Assembly (NCBI GenBank): GCA_903871235.1
Contig: CAIQGA010000122.1
Location: forward strand, 1 to 49,673
Source: an uncultured Chlorobiaceae bacterium
GTDB lineage: Bacteria; Bacteroidota; Chlorobiia; Chlorobiales; Chlorobiaceae
Length of the DNA stretch: 49,673 nucleotides
Direction: 5' to 3'
A program made the translations under genes and the position numbers. The notes beneath the pieces were generated by a model. It ran no database searches, was not told the DNA's origin, and worked only from the letters and a program-made list of their open reading frames with translations. Below are positions 26,783-35,935 of the stretch, piece after piece; the first letter of the stretch is position 1, and each line of letters opens with the position of its first letter.

Positions 26783-27901
26783 ATGTTAAACAACTACTGC
26801 AAAAAACAGTTGGAGTGCCTCTTCGAGCCAGCAGATATCAGCATCAATGGCAATCGTCGGTGGGACATTCAAGTTCATCATCCGCTCGTTTTCCGTCGTA
26901 CCATCACTGAAGGAAACCTTGGTCTTGGTGAGGCATATATGGATGGATGGTGGGAATGCGATGATCTTGAGGAGTTCTTTTTCCGGCTGCTCAGTACAAG
27001 AGCGGATGAAAAAATAGTTACCCCGATAAACCTCATCGGAAAATGGATTGGCAAAGCCGTCAATCTGCAACATCCTTCACGGGCATTTACGGTCGGGGAA
27101 CATCATTACAATACCGGCAACGATCTCTTTGAGGCCATGCTTGATAAACGCATGATCTACAGTTGCGGCTACTGGAAAGAGACCGACAGCCTTGATGAAG
27201 CGCAGGAAAAGAAACTCCGTCTGGTCTTCGACAAACTGCAGCTTCAACCTGGAATGAAAGTCCTTGATATTGGCTGCGGCTGGGGAGGAGCTGCACGCTT
27301 TGCGGCTGAACACTATGGCGTTTCAGTAACCGCCATAACGGTCTCCACCGAACAGGCAAAAATTGCGAAGGAACACTGCGCAGGCCTGCCGGTCACCATC
27401 AACGTGACCGATTATCGTAACATACATGGCTCTTTCGACCGCATCTATTCGATCGGCATGTTCGAGCATGTCGGACATAAAAATTATCGAAACTATTTCA
27501 GGATGGTCAACAACTGCCTGAAGCCTGGCGGTTTGACTCTGCTGCACACCATAGGAGGGAGTCAATCATGTTCAAATGTTGATCCCTGGATATGCAAATA
27601 CATCTTCCCGAACTCAATGATTCCGTCTGCAAGCCAGATCACAAAAAACTACGAAGGGCTCTTCATCCTTGAAGACTGGCACGTCTTTACCCATGACTAC
27701 GCCTTGACGCTCAAGGCATGGCATGAAAACTTCGAAAAACAGTGGCCTGAACTCCAATCCCGCTACGATGAAAAATTTTGTCGTATGTGGTGCTACTATC
27801 TTCTGAGTTGTTCTGGTGCGTTTCGTACCCATTTTCTTCAACTCTGGCAAGTACTGCTCTCAAAAAACGGCCTGCCGGGCAGAACCAGCATTCCCCGATA
27901 A
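26783..27901 (+). CDS. cfa: Cyclopropane-fatty-acyl-phospholipid synthase, copy 2
   Basis: 372 residues, collinear with copy 1 without gaps over nearly the whole length. All family motifs are kept: LGLGEAYMDGWWEC, HYNTGNDLFEAML, VLDIGCGWGGAARFAAEHYG, MFEHVGHKNYRNYF. The two differ mainly at the N-terminus, in the 280-300 region and at the C-terminus. Both look catalytically intact, so they may differ in substrate chain, in position of the double bond or in expression. The stop is 10 bp from the end of the convergent namZ-like gene. Confidence 0.93.
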   Translation: MLNNYCKKQLECLFEPADISINGNRRWDIQVHHPLVFRRTITEGNLGLGEAYMDGWWECDDLEEFFFRLLSTRADEKIVTPINLIGKWIGKAVNLQHPSRAFTVGEHHYNTGNDLFEAMLDKRMIYSCGYWKETDSLDEAQEKKLRLVFDKLQLQPGMKVLDIGCGWGGAARFAAEHYGVSVTAITVSTEQAKIAKEHCAGLPVTINVTDYRNIHGSFDRIYSIGMFEHVGHKNYRNYFRMVNNCLKPGGLTLLHTIGGSQSCSNVDPWICKYIFPNSMIPSASQITKNYEGLFILEDWHVFTHDYALTLKAWHENFEKQWPELQSRYDEKFCRMWCYYLLSCSGAFRTHFLQLWQVLLSKNGLPGRTSIPR

Positions 27902-27911
27902 CCGGGATTAC

Positions 27912-29183
27912 TCAAGGATAAAGAATGAGACGTTCAGGAGTGCTTCGGTCGAACTGCTCCACCTGACGGCTGCTCTCCTCAATGATGGTTTCAAGAGGTA
28001 ACTGTTTTTTTATCATCTCCCGAAAAAGAGGAGTTCCTGCAAGCTGATCAAAAAACTCTCCTCTTTTGTCGAGGCCAAGCTCTGCGGGATAGAGTCGCTG
28101 AAGCTCAAGCAGCAGTGCCGTTGCCGTTCTGAAGGGGCTGAATGCTTTCCGGTCGAAGAGCGAAAATTTTAAACCATGGCAAAGCTCCTTGCTGAACTTT
28201 CCTGAGCCTGGCTGAAAAACGACGGCGGTGAACGACACTCCCGCCAGGCGATATTTGCTGAGAGCATCAGCCAATTCCCCGCTTTTGATAAACGGGGCGC
28301 CGAACTGCATAAAGGGGGCGTCGGTACCCCGCCCTTCGCTGACCGTTGTCGCTTCAAGAAAGACTGTGGCAGGATAGAGTATGGCTGTCTCAACACTTCT
28401 GATGTTCGGGGACGGGCTCCTGAAGCTGAACCCCTGGTACTCATCGCCAAACTTCCAGCGCCCGTACCCCTGCATAGCAATCACCCTGAGATCAAGCTTC
28501 CTGAAACAGCGCTCCTGCAAAAGCAGGGCAATTTCGCCAACCGTCATCGAATGAACAAAGGGAATATCGACGGCCCCGACAAATGATGCATATCCCGGCT
28601 TCAGCATGAACCCTTGGGGATGGAGAGGAATAACCGGATTGGGACGATCAAGCACCATGAAGGGTATGGCAGCCTCTTCGCAGGCCTCCATGGCACTCTT
28701 CATGGTCGAAATATAGGTATAGCAACGGGTGCCGACATCCTGAAGATCAAAAACAAGCAGATCAATTTGGCGCAACTGTTGAATATCAGGTTTTTTGGAA
28801 GCTCCGTAGAGCGATACAACAGGCAGCGTATCCGAAACCATGCTGCTGCCAACTTTTTTTCCAGCTTCGACGTCAGCCGAAAAGCCATGCTCCGGAGCCA
28901 TGAGAAACTTCAGTTTGACGCCATAGCGCAGCATGAGAAGGTAGTCGGGCTCCCCTTTTTGGCTGAGGCTTGCCGCGTTGGTAATGAGGCCGACCCTCAA
29001 GCCGGAAAGTTCCCGGAATCTGGAAGCTTCAAGCCGGTCAATCCCGCAGAGCAAGGGTTCCGCCAAAACCGGAAGTGCGGCAAGAGAGAGGAGCGCGACA
29101 GCAACGAATGAAGCCAGTTGCTGAGAGAGGCCCCTGTTTCCGAAACGAACGAGCCGTTTGAAAGAGAAATGGTTCATAGTCAT
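27912..29183 (-). CDS. Secreted DUF1343 protein, NamZ-type exo-beta-N-acetylmuramidase
   Basis: About 423 residues. An N-terminal signal sequence (FVAVALLSLAALPVLAEP) is followed by the DUF1343 core: LSGLRVGLITNAASLSQKG, MAPEHGFSADVEAGKKVG, SLYGASKKP, LLVFDLQDVGTRCYTYIST, VLDRPNPV, and EGRGTDAPFMQFGAPF. Members such as B. subtilis NamZ release terminal MurNAc during peptidoglycan turnover, so a cell-wall recycling role outside the inner membrane is likely. ATG at 29183 lies after AGAGGTATTG; the TTG at 29186 is less probable. It is separated from the tRNA upstream by its own short promoter region. Confidence 0.85.
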   Translation of the reverse strand: MTMNHFSFKRLVRFGNRGLSQQLASFVAVALLSLAALPVLAEPLLCGIDRLEASRFRELSGLRVGLITNAASLSQKGEPDYLLMLRYGVKLKFLMAPEHGFSADVEAGKKVGSSMVSDTLPVVSLYGASKKPDIQQLRQIDLLVFDLQDVGTRCYTYISTMKSAMEACEEAAIPFMVLDRPNPVIPLHPQGFMLKPGYASFVGAVDIPFVHSMTVGEIALLLQERCFRKLDLRVIAMQGYGRWKFGDEYQGFSFRSPSPNIRSVETAILYPATVFLEATTVSEGRGTDAPFMQFGAPFIKSGELADALSKYRLAGVSFTAVVFQPGSGKFSKELCHGLKFSLFDRKAFSPFRTATALLLELQRLYPAELGLDKRGEFFDQLAGTPLFREMIKKQLPLETIIEESSRQVEQFDRSTPERLILYP

Positions 29184-29219
29184 CAATACCTCTGAACGAA
29201 AGCGGAGTTTCTGCTAAAC

Positions 29220-29250
29220 AAAAAAGCCGCCCTTTTGAGGAGGCGGCTTT
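29220..29250 (-). terminator. Intrinsic terminator after initiator tRNA
   Basis: On the minus strand AAAGCCGCC (29250-29242) pairs with GGCGGCTTT (29231-29223) around a 10-nt loop and runs into a T-tract (29225-29220). It begins 2 bp after the tRNA CCA end and should close the PSP1-metG-tRNA unit. Confidence 0.85.
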
Positions 29251-29252
29251 AC

Positions 29253-29328
<76 letters not shown>

Positions 29329-29374
29329 ATGTTTGTGCTACCAATTTAAGCAATAAATATTGATTTGCAAACTA

Positions 29375-31534
29375 TTATTGTATCTGTCTGCCATTTATTT
29401 CATTTCCTTGCGGTTCTACAACAAAAAGCTTCCCGTCCTCGCCCTCTACAGCAAGAATCATCCCCTCTGAAACATCATCACGGATGGTGCGGTCAGCCAA
29501 ATTGGCCACAATGAGCACATTTTTGCCTACCATCTCTTCCGGAGTGTAGTGTTTGGCTATTCCGGCAAGCACCTGTTTGGTTACCGAACCAACCTGCAAC
29601 TGAAGTTTGAGGAGTTTAGCCGCTTTATTAACTTTTTCAGCAGAGATGACGCGTGCAACCCTCAAATCAACCTTCAAAAAATCATCAAAGCTGATGAGAG
29701 GTTTGAACTCCATCTTTTGCTGTTCAACTCCAGCCTCACGCTTTACGGCATCGGCCAGCAAAACCTCAATTTTTGCAAGTTCCGGAGCGATATCGCTCTC
29801 CTCTATTTTTGTAAAAAGAATTTCCGACTTTTCGCGGAGCCGATGTCCCATGTTTAATCCAGACATTTTCGCCTGCTCCCAGAGGGAAACACCTGGTTTT
29901 ATGAGGCTTTCGATCGTACCGGCGAAACCAAGCATAGCATGTATGCGATTGCAGGTTTCCGGAATAACAGGATAAAAAAGCAGCGCAAGCGTATGGCAGA
30001 GGTTCAGGGATACTGACATGATCTTCGCAGCAGCATCACGATCACTCTTTATTAATTTCCATGGTTCGTTTTGCGTAAGAAACCGGTTAGCCTTACGAGC
30101 GATATCCATTGTTTTGGAAACTGCCTCACGGAAATGAAAGTGTTCATAGGCTTGTCCAATTTCATCAATCAAATGGTCAAGATCCACCCTATTGCCAAGC
30201 TCGTCAATTTCAACATCATTGCCATGAGTCAGAATAACTGTAAATGACTTCATAACATCAAGAGGGCAATCAATCGGTACGACCCCACCGAATTTAGAAT
30301 TGGTAAAATCAACCGACCGCTTGATAAAGTTTCCGAGGGTATCGGCCAGTTCACCGTTGGTTCGGTTTTGAAAGTCGAGCCAACTGAAATCGGTATCCTT
30401 GTTTTCAGGATAATTCATGGCAATACTGTAACGCAGGGTATCGGCCGGAAACTTTTCAAGAAATTCACCGAGGTAAATGGCATAGTTTCTTGACTTCGAA
30501 AACTTTCTTCCCTCAAAGTTCATGAACTCCGAAGCAGGCACATTATCGGCAAGATTGTAGCATCCGCTTTGACGCCCCTCATTCCAGGCCATCAAAATTG
30601 CCGGTAACATCAGGGTATGAAAGACCACATTATCCTTGCCAATAAACTGGACAAGGCGACACTCAGGGTTCTGCCAGTACTCTTTCCACCGTTCACTTTG
30701 ACCAAGCGCTGCGGCCCACTCCCTCGTAAAGGAGATATAACCAAGCACGGCATCAAACCAGACATAGAGCACCTTTCCCAGAGCCTCCTGGCTCTCAAGC
30801 GGAACGTTGATCCCCCATCCAAGATCACGGGTTATTGCCCGATCTTTCAGCCCCTGATTCAACCAGGTGCGGGAATAATTGACCACATTCTGCCGCCACT
30901 CCTGCTCGTGCCCCTGCACATAGTTCTCAAGCTGCTGCTGGAAACGCCCGAGCGGAAAATACCAGTGCATGGTTTCGCGAAGTTCCGGCGTCGCATCCGA
31001 GAGTTTGCTTTTCGGATTGATAAGCTCAAGCGGGCTTAAATGGGTGCCACACTGTTCGCACTGATCGCCATTAGCCTCCGCATTATTGCAGATCGGGCAG
31101 GTTCCCGTCACATAGCGATCCGAAAGAAAGCGGTCGGCCTTGCGGTCAAAAAAAAGTTTTTCGCTCTTTCTCTGAAAAATCCCCTTCTCTTCAATATCAA
31201 GAAAAAATTCCTGGGCAGTCTTGTGATGCAGCTCAGAAGTTGTTCTTCCATAATAGTCAAAAGAGATTCCGCACTTCGAGAAGGCCGCCATGTTCATCTG
31301 ATGATAACGGTCAACAACATCCCGGGGCGAAATCCCCTCTTTTTCGGCTGTAATGGTAATGGGCACGCCGTGTTCATCCGAGCCGCCAATATGAATAATA
31401 TCCTCACCCTTGAGCCTCTTGTAGCGGACATAAATATCAGCGGGAAGATAGACCCCGGCCAGATGGCCCAGATGAACCGGGCCATTGGCATAAGGGAGTG
31501 CTGTCGTAACAAGGGTTTTTGTAAACTGATGCAT
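29375..31534 (-). CDS. metG: Methionyl-tRNA synthetase
   Basis: 719 residues, the long bacterial form. Class I aminoacyl-tRNA synthetase that charges initiator and elongator tRNA-Met. HIGH-type motif PVHLGHLAG near the N-terminus, a zinc knuckle CPICNNAEANGDQCEQCG (four cysteines), KFSKSRNY as the KMSKS loop, an alpha-helical anticodon domain, and a C-terminal Trbp111/EMAP-like tRNA-binding domain (KVDLRVARVISAEKV ... LVGSVTKQVLAGIAKHY pattern). It starts 10 bp after the PSP1 gene and is followed by the initiator tRNA, its own substrate, then a terminator. The start ATG at 31534 matches the family. Confidence 0.96.
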   Translation of the reverse strand: MHQFTKTLVTTALPYANGPVHLGHLAGVYLPADIYVRYKRLKGEDIIHIGGSDEHGVPITITAEKEGISPRDVVDRYHQMNMAAFSKCGISFDYYGRTTSELHHKTAQEFFLDIEEKGIFQRKSEKLFFDRKADRFLSDRYVTGTCPICNNAEANGDQCEQCGTHLSPLELINPKSKLSDATPELRETMHWYFPLGRFQQQLENYVQGHEQEWRQNVVNYSRTWLNQGLKDRAITRDLGWGINVPLESQEALGKVLYVWFDAVLGYISFTREWAAALGQSERWKEYWQNPECRLVQFIGKDNVVFHTLMLPAILMAWNEGRQSGCYNLADNVPASEFMNFEGRKFSKSRNYAIYLGEFLEKFPADTLRYSIAMNYPENKDTDFSWLDFQNRTNGELADTLGNFIKRSVDFTNSKFGGVVPIDCPLDVMKSFTVILTHGNDVEIDELGNRVDLDHLIDEIGQAYEHFHFREAVSKTMDIARKANRFLTQNEPWKLIKSDRDAAAKIMSVSLNLCHTLALLFYPVIPETCNRIHAMLGFAGTIESLIKPGVSLWEQAKMSGLNMGHRLREKSEILFTKIEESDIAPELAKIEVLLADAVKREAGVEQQKMEFKPLISFDDFLKVDLRVARVISAEKVNKAAKLLKLQLQVGSVTKQVLAGIAKHYTPEEMVGKNVLIVANLADRTIRDDVSEGMILAVEGEDGKLFVVEPQGNEINGRQIQ

Positions 31535-31544
31535 GGGTAACGCG

Positions 31545-32522
31545 TTATTTTTTTACAAACAGTGCATTGAACTTGTTGAGAGGGAGTTTTCGGGTCTGGT
31601 CGCTCTTCAGATAACGAAGCCAGACAAGTTTTTTCTGGACATCAACGCTTTCAACAACAGCAGCCCCCTCGGGAGTATTGACCCTGCTTCCTGTGGCAGG
31701 AAACTGTGACTGGGCATTCGACTGGGTGCGGCAACCCTTTTCATGTTTCGAATAACTGAGGCAACATTTCGGACGGTTACACAACCCGGTGATATTGAAT
31801 GCATGGCTCTCATTGCCTGACGATTCCGAATATTGTGATTTTTCAGCAAAAGGGTTTGCATGAATTTTCGGAATCCAGCTCGAACAGCAAAGAAGACATC
31901 CACATGGCCCGAAAGCATTGGCCCTTCTTGCCTCCTCCCGTGTGGTTATCTGCACCATCTGGATTCTTGCCTTGAACTCTCCCGCCAAGTCACGCACAAG
32001 CGTCCTGAAATCAACCCGGTGTGATGAGGTATAATAGACCGAGAGCTTCTGCTGATCCATACGCAACTCAACATCAACAAGCTTCAGATCGAGTTCATGC
32101 TTTTTAATCTTGTTCAGGCAGACCTCCCGTATCTCCGTCTGCCTTTTCTTTAGCTCAACAATAGCCAGATTGTCACTCTCATCGGCAACCCGCAACACCG
32201 CAGTCCACTCCTGCCCACCTTTGTCGAGCCCTTTAAGCTGGATCTTTTTTCGGGCGATCTGGCCAGTCGAATAGACAACGCCAAAATCGTAACCACCGTC
32301 AGACTCAATAATGACCTGCATGCCAATAGTGAAAGGAGTTCCCGTATTGTTGACAAAAAACTCCCGCCGGCACCCCTGCAACTCAACCTCGCATATATCA
32401 GAGGAAACATCATCTGGAAGAACTCCGTAAATTGTCTCCATCTCACTGTGCAGCAACTGTGAAAGCCGCAACCTTACCCTTGTATTATCACCTAAAAGAC
32501 AACTACATATAACATTACTCAT
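31545..32522 (-). CDS. PSP1-domain protein (YaaT/RicT-like)
   Basis: 325 residues. The PSP1 domain is recognisable from VDFRTLVRDLAGEFKARIQM and its cysteine clusters GPCGCLLCCSSW and ITGLCNRPKCCLSY, which match the cluster-binding cysteines in RicT/YaaT proteins. In Bacillus such proteins form the Ric complex that tunes RNase Y; in Bacteroidetes/Chlorobi the role is unknown. The N-terminal part (TIGMQVIIESDGGYDFG) is the beta-rich start of the domain. Promoter-proximal gene of the PSP1-metG-tRNA unit. Confidence 0.85.
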   Translation of the reverse strand: MSNVICSCLLGDNTRVRLRLSQLLHSEMETIYGVLPDDVSSDICEVELQGCRREFFVNNTGTPFTIGMQVIIESDGGYDFGVVYSTGQIARKKIQLKGLDKGGQEWTAVLRVADESDNLAIVELKKRQTEIREVCLNKIKKHELDLKLVDVELRMDQQKLSVYYTSSHRVDFRTLVRDLAGEFKARIQMVQITTREEARRANAFGPCGCLLCCSSWIPKIHANPFAEKSQYSESSGNESHAFNITGLCNRPKCCLSYSKHEKGCRTQSNAQSQFPATGSRVNTPEGAAVVESVDVQKKLVWLRYLKSDQTRKLPLNKFNALFVKK

Positions 32523-32868
32523 AACCGGTCAATTTGGTATATAGAAAACTGTCCCTCTCTCTCTTTTTGCATTTTTCGTCTTCAAGGTATACAAATTTAT
32601 ACTCTTTTCACCATACCACAAATCCCCCCAAAATGGGGCAGTTACTGGCAACCGCAAAATAATTATTAACCAAAGAAATGCATAAAAGAGATGTTGGCTG
32701 GCTTGACTGACTCTCTGTCAAGATGGGGTCGTTGTGGATGACTGTAAGATTAATAGATCGTATGATTAGATGATTGACAGATTGTAAGAATGATGGATTA
32801 ATAGATCGTATGATTGAAACATTGCGTTATCGACAGATTGTGTGATTAATGAAGGATACGTGAAGAAA
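32523..32868. other. Intergenic region with degenerate repeats
   Basis: 346 bp, no gene. It should carry the promoter of the PSP1-metG-tRNA unit near 32530-32600. The right half holds the TAATAGATCG-containing repeats listed separately. Confidence 0.5.
32751..32846. repeat. Two 48-bp degenerate tandem units
   Basis: TAATAGATCGTATGATT occurs identically at 32751-32767 and 32799-32815, exactly 48 bp apart. GACAGATTGT recurs inside both units at slightly different offsets, so the array is imperfect. It is AT-rich and lies after plsC in its direction of transcription. It may be simple slippage product or a binding array. Confidence 0.6.
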
Positions 32869-33633
32869 TCATTCATTGGGTAAATGCAGGAATTGTCGGA
32901 TCGCTTCAATGCGTTTGTTTATTGACAGCGTTCCCCTTACGACGGTTTTGGCGTCATAAAACGTGCGGTTGATGATCTTCTCCTTGAGTTCGTCAAGATG
33001 CTGCTCCGTCATCCTCTGCATGTATGTGGTCATAGCGTCCGCGCCTGGAAACTCTTTCGCCGTTACCAGATGCGGCTCCCTGAATGACAAAAAGAGATCG
33101 GGTTTTTGTTCATCGAGATATTCGATCCGGCTCACTACGGAAACAAGATAGATCTCTGGAATCGTATCAAGAGCGCGGGAGAGAATTGAGGCGGTCCCTT
33201 TAAAAAAGAAGAGGGGCCTCTTGTCAACCGCCTCTATCTTGCCCTGGGGAAAAATCCACAAGGCATTTTGTCGCTCACTCTTGGCCGTCAGCAATTCGGC
33301 GGCATAACGAAGGGTGCCGACCGCACTTCTCGCACGGGAACGGTCGAGAGAAAAGGCTCCTATTCGGGTGAAAAAGCGATGTTTCCGCAACTGCTGAAAC
33401 TCAATAATGATATGCAGATTTTGACAAAAAAACTCTTCGGTACAGAGTTGCGACCAGAAGCCGTCCCACCAGTATGCGTGATTTGCGTAAAAAATAACCG
33501 GAGTGCCGAGGTTCATCTCCTGCACTCCGGAATGCATAAAAACGCGTACCGAATTAAAATACCTGCGGAACTGCCGGCGAGAATACCAGCCAAACCACAG
33601 GGTATAGAGCCTGCTGCGACGAACTTTCAGCAT
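32869..33633 (-). CDS. PlsC-like lysophospholipid acyltransferase
   Basis: 254 residues. Acyltransferase block I appears as YANHAYWWDG (H-x4-D), with downstream blocks GAFSLDRSRARSA and LWIFPQGKIEA; the latter corresponds to the FPEGTRS region, with Q in place of E. The family moves acyl groups onto glycerophospholipids or ornithine/other lipids. The altered block III hints that the acceptor is not ordinary lysophosphatidate. A near-perfect ribosome binding site (AAGGAGGGCT) precedes ATG 33633, 8 bp after the aminotransferase stop, so it is the last gene of a five-gene run. Confidence 0.8.
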   Translation of the reverse strand: MLKVRRSRLYTLWFGWYSRRQFRRYFNSVRVFMHSGVQEMNLGTPVIFYANHAYWWDGFWSQLCTEEFFCQNLHIIIEFQQLRKHRFFTRIGAFSLDRSRARSAVGTLRYAAELLTAKSERQNALWIFPQGKIEAVDKRPLFFFKGTASILSRALDTIPEIYLVSVVSRIEYLDEQKPDLFLSFREPHLVTAKEFPGADAMTTYMQRMTEQHLDELKEKIINRTFYDAKTVVRGTLSINKRIEAIRQFLHLPNE

Positions 33634-33641
33634 AGCCCTCC

Positions 33642-34850
33642 TTATTTGAATGCTCTCCTGATACGGTTGACCGCTTCCTCCAATGAGGCAATTGATGCCG
33701 CGTAGGAGAGACGGAGATTTTCCGGCGCACCAAACGCATCGCCCGGTACAGTTGCCACATGATGGACTTTCAGAAGATATTCAGCTACATCTGCCGAATC
33801 TTTCATGACAACGCCGTTGAAGGTCTTGCCAAGCACACCGCTGATGTCGGGGAACATATAAAATGCACCCTGTGGAAGAGCGGTCTTGAATCCGGGGATG
33901 CTGTTGAGAGCCTCGTACATGTAATCGCGCCTCTTTTCAAATTCAGCACGACGCTCTTCAACAATCCCCTGGTCACCCGTCAAGGCGGCAACTGCGGCTT
34001 TCTGTGCTATGGCATTGGGGTTTGAGGTGGTCTGCGACTGAATCTTGTCGCAGGCATCAATCAGCCATTTCGGCCCGGCAAGGTAACCGATTCTCCACCC
34101 GGTCATGGCGTAGGTTTTCGACACACCGTTACTCACAATGACCCACTCCTTCATTTCCGGAATCCTTGCTGGAGAAAAGGGACGAACATCGCCATAAACA
34201 ATCATGTCGTACATCTCATCAGAGAGCACAAAAATACCCCGCCCTTCGACCACCTTCATCAAGGCTCGAACCTCCACTTCACTATAGACCGATCCGGTTG
34301 GATTCGATGGGGAGTTCAGAACAAGAATCTTTGTTTTCGGAGTAATAGCAGCCTCAAGCTGGGAGGGTGTCATTTTATAGTCGCTTTCAAGAGTGGTATG
34401 CACGATGACGGGCACTCCGCCTGCAAGACGAACCATTTCAGGGAAGCTCACCCAATAGGGGGCGGGAACAATCACCTCATCGCCCTCTTCGCAAAGAGCA
34501 AGGAAGGTATTGGCCAGAGTCTGTTTGCCGCCGTTGCTGACAATGATCTGGTTTTCCGCAAAATCGAGAGCGTTGTCGCGCCGAAACTTTTCGACAATGG
34601 CTTTTTTCAGCTCAGCAATACCCGAATTTGCCGTATAACGGGTAAACCCGGCATTAATGGCATCTATACCTGCCTGATTGACATGAGCAGGAGTAGGAAA
34701 ATCCGGCTCACCTGCCGAAAGACTGACAATATCATGCCCTTCAGCCTTCATTTTACCGGCAAGATTGGTAATTCGCATGGTCTGCGATTCCTGCATACTG
34801 AGCACCCTGCGGGTAAGATAGTGTTCTTCCGGAAGAAGTGGTTTTGACAT
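33642..34850 (-). CDS. aspC: Aspartate aminotransferase (class I, I-gamma type)
   Basis: About 402 residues. PLP fold-type I enzyme: [14 protein letters not shown] near the N-terminus, [36 protein letters not shown], pyridoxal lysine in [21 protein letters not shown] (K in S-K-T-Y), and a C-terminal RLSYAAS with the carboxylate-binding arginine. It interconverts aspartate/2-oxoglutarate with oxaloacetate/glutamate; thermophilic relatives also take prephenate. ATG at 34850 ([12 protein letters not shown]) is preferred to an upstream in-frame start at 34901 that would overlap coaD. 31-bp gap to coaD. Confidence 0.9.
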   Translation of the reverse strand: MSKPLLPEEHYLTRRVLSMQESQTMRITNLAGKMKAEGHDIVSLSAGEPDFPTPAHVNQAGIDAINAGFTRYTANSGIAELKKAIVEKFRRDNALDFAENQIIVSNGGKQTLANTFLALCEEGDEVIVPAPYWVSFPEMVRLAGGVPVIVHTTLESDYKMTPSQLEAAITPKTKILVLNSPSNPTGSVYSEVEVRALMKVVEGRGIFVLSDEMYDMIVYGDVRPFSPARIPEMKEWVIVSNGVSKTYAMTGWRIGYLAGPKWLIDACDKIQSQTTSNPNAIAQKAAVAALTGDQGIVEERRAEFEKRRDYMYEALNSIPGFKTALPQGAFYMFPDISGVLGKTFNGVVMKDSADVAEYLLKVHHVATVPGDAFGAPENLRLSYAASIASLEEAVNRIRRAFK

Positions 34851-34881
34851 ATAAAAGTATATAAGTGGTTTGTTATGATTT

Positions 34882-35376
34882 TTATCTGCTCTGTTCTTCA
34901 CGTTTTTGATGCATCATCTCCAAAACACAGGGATGAACAAATTTACTGACATCTCCGCCAAGCATACCCACCTCCTTGATGATTGATGAGGCCACATAGG
35001 TATATTTAACGTTCGGCATCAAAAAGACGGTGGTCACCTCCGGATAGAGCTGACGGTTCAAAAGCGACATCTGAAATTCGTATTCAAAATCCTTGACCTG
35101 CCTCACCCCCCTGACAATGGCTCTCGCCCCCACCTGACGGGCATAATCCACAACGAGCCCGTTGTGCAGCACCTCAACAGATACGCCCCGATAATCGCAG
35201 GTAACCTCCTTCGTCATTATTTCCCGCTCTTTGGCTGTAAAAAGAGCACGTTTCTGGGAGTTCTCTGCAATAACGACAATAACTTCCTCAAAAATATTCA
35301 AGGCACGTTCAAGCACATCAAGGTGGCCGTTGGTAAAGGGATCAAACGTTCCCGGATAAATAGCTTTCTGTTTCAT
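34882..35376 (-). CDS. coaD: Phosphopantetheine adenylyltransferase
   Basis: About 164 residues, usual CoaD length. It makes dephospho-CoA from 4'-phosphopantetheine and ATP. The nucleotidyltransferase motif [13 protein letters not shown] (with T/HxGH) is at the N-terminus and ISTRSV-like [12 protein letters not shown] near the C-terminus. ATG at 35376 ([12 protein letters not shown]) is chosen over an in-frame TTG at 35385. 12 bp after rsmD; rsmD-coaD pairs are a common bacterial arrangement, which supports both calls. Confidence 0.95.
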   Translation of the reverse strand: MKQKAIYPGTFDPFTNGHLDVLERALNIFEEVIVVIAENSQKRALFTAKEREIMTKEVTCDYRGVSVEVLHNGLVVDYARQVGARAIVRGVRQVKDFEYEFQMSLLNRQLYPEVTTVFLMPNVKYTYVASSIIKEVGMLGGDVSKFVHPCVLEMMHQKREEQSR

Positions 35377-35388
35377 CGGCGGCAAAGG

Positions 35389-35925
35389 TCAATGCTGAAA
35401 AAAAGTAACTCTTGTCATGCCGTAATCGCGATGAAAAGAGTAATGGGGTGAGTGCTGAAAATCGAGATGCGCGCTATGTTCGACAAGCAGGAACCCCTCG
35501 CCGGAAAGAAGGGTGCCTGCAAAAATACTCTCAATCAATCGATCATAATCCGGCCACGAATAGGGCGGATCGCAAAAAAGAAGATCAAACGGCCCCATCG
35601 CACGGCGGAGAAATGCCGAAACATCTCCATTAACAATCTTGACGCTCTCTTGAACACCCAACTGAAGTGCGGTTGCCTTCAGCGCTTTAAGGGCATCAAC
35701 ATGCTGATCGACAAAGCAGACAGAGCGGGCACCACGGCTCAACGCCTCAAAACCAAGAGAGCCAAAGCCTGCAAACAAATCAAGAATGGAGGCCCCCTCA
35801 AAGTCCATCCTTGCCGTAAGCGTATCAAAGAGCGACTTTTTTACCCTGCTGCTGCAGGGACGTATCGCGAGCGACGATGAGCTCTTGATTTTCCGTCCTT
35901 TATAGAGACCTGCCAGAATCTGCAT
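35389..35925 (-). CDS. rsmD: 16S rRNA (guanine-966-N2)-methyltransferase
   Basis: 178 residues. N-terminal GLYKGRKIKSS and RPCSSRVKKSLFDTL, SAM motif ILDLFAGFGSLGFEALSRG, and the catalytic LLFCDPPYSWPDY (DPPY) are classic RsmD. It methylates G966 in the 30S subunit. It is 10 bp after the transketolase N-terminal gene and 12 bp before coaD. Confidence 0.93.
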   Translation of the reverse strand: MQILAGLYKGRKIKSSSSLAIRPCSSRVKKSLFDTLTARMDFEGASILDLFAGFGSLGFEALSRGARSVCFVDQHVDALKALKATALQLGVQESVKIVNGDVSAFLRRAMGPFDLLFCDPPYSWPDYDRLIESIFAGTLLSGEGFLLVEHSAHLDFQHSPHYSFHRDYGMTRVTFFQH

Positions 35926-35935
35926 GAAGCTGCCT

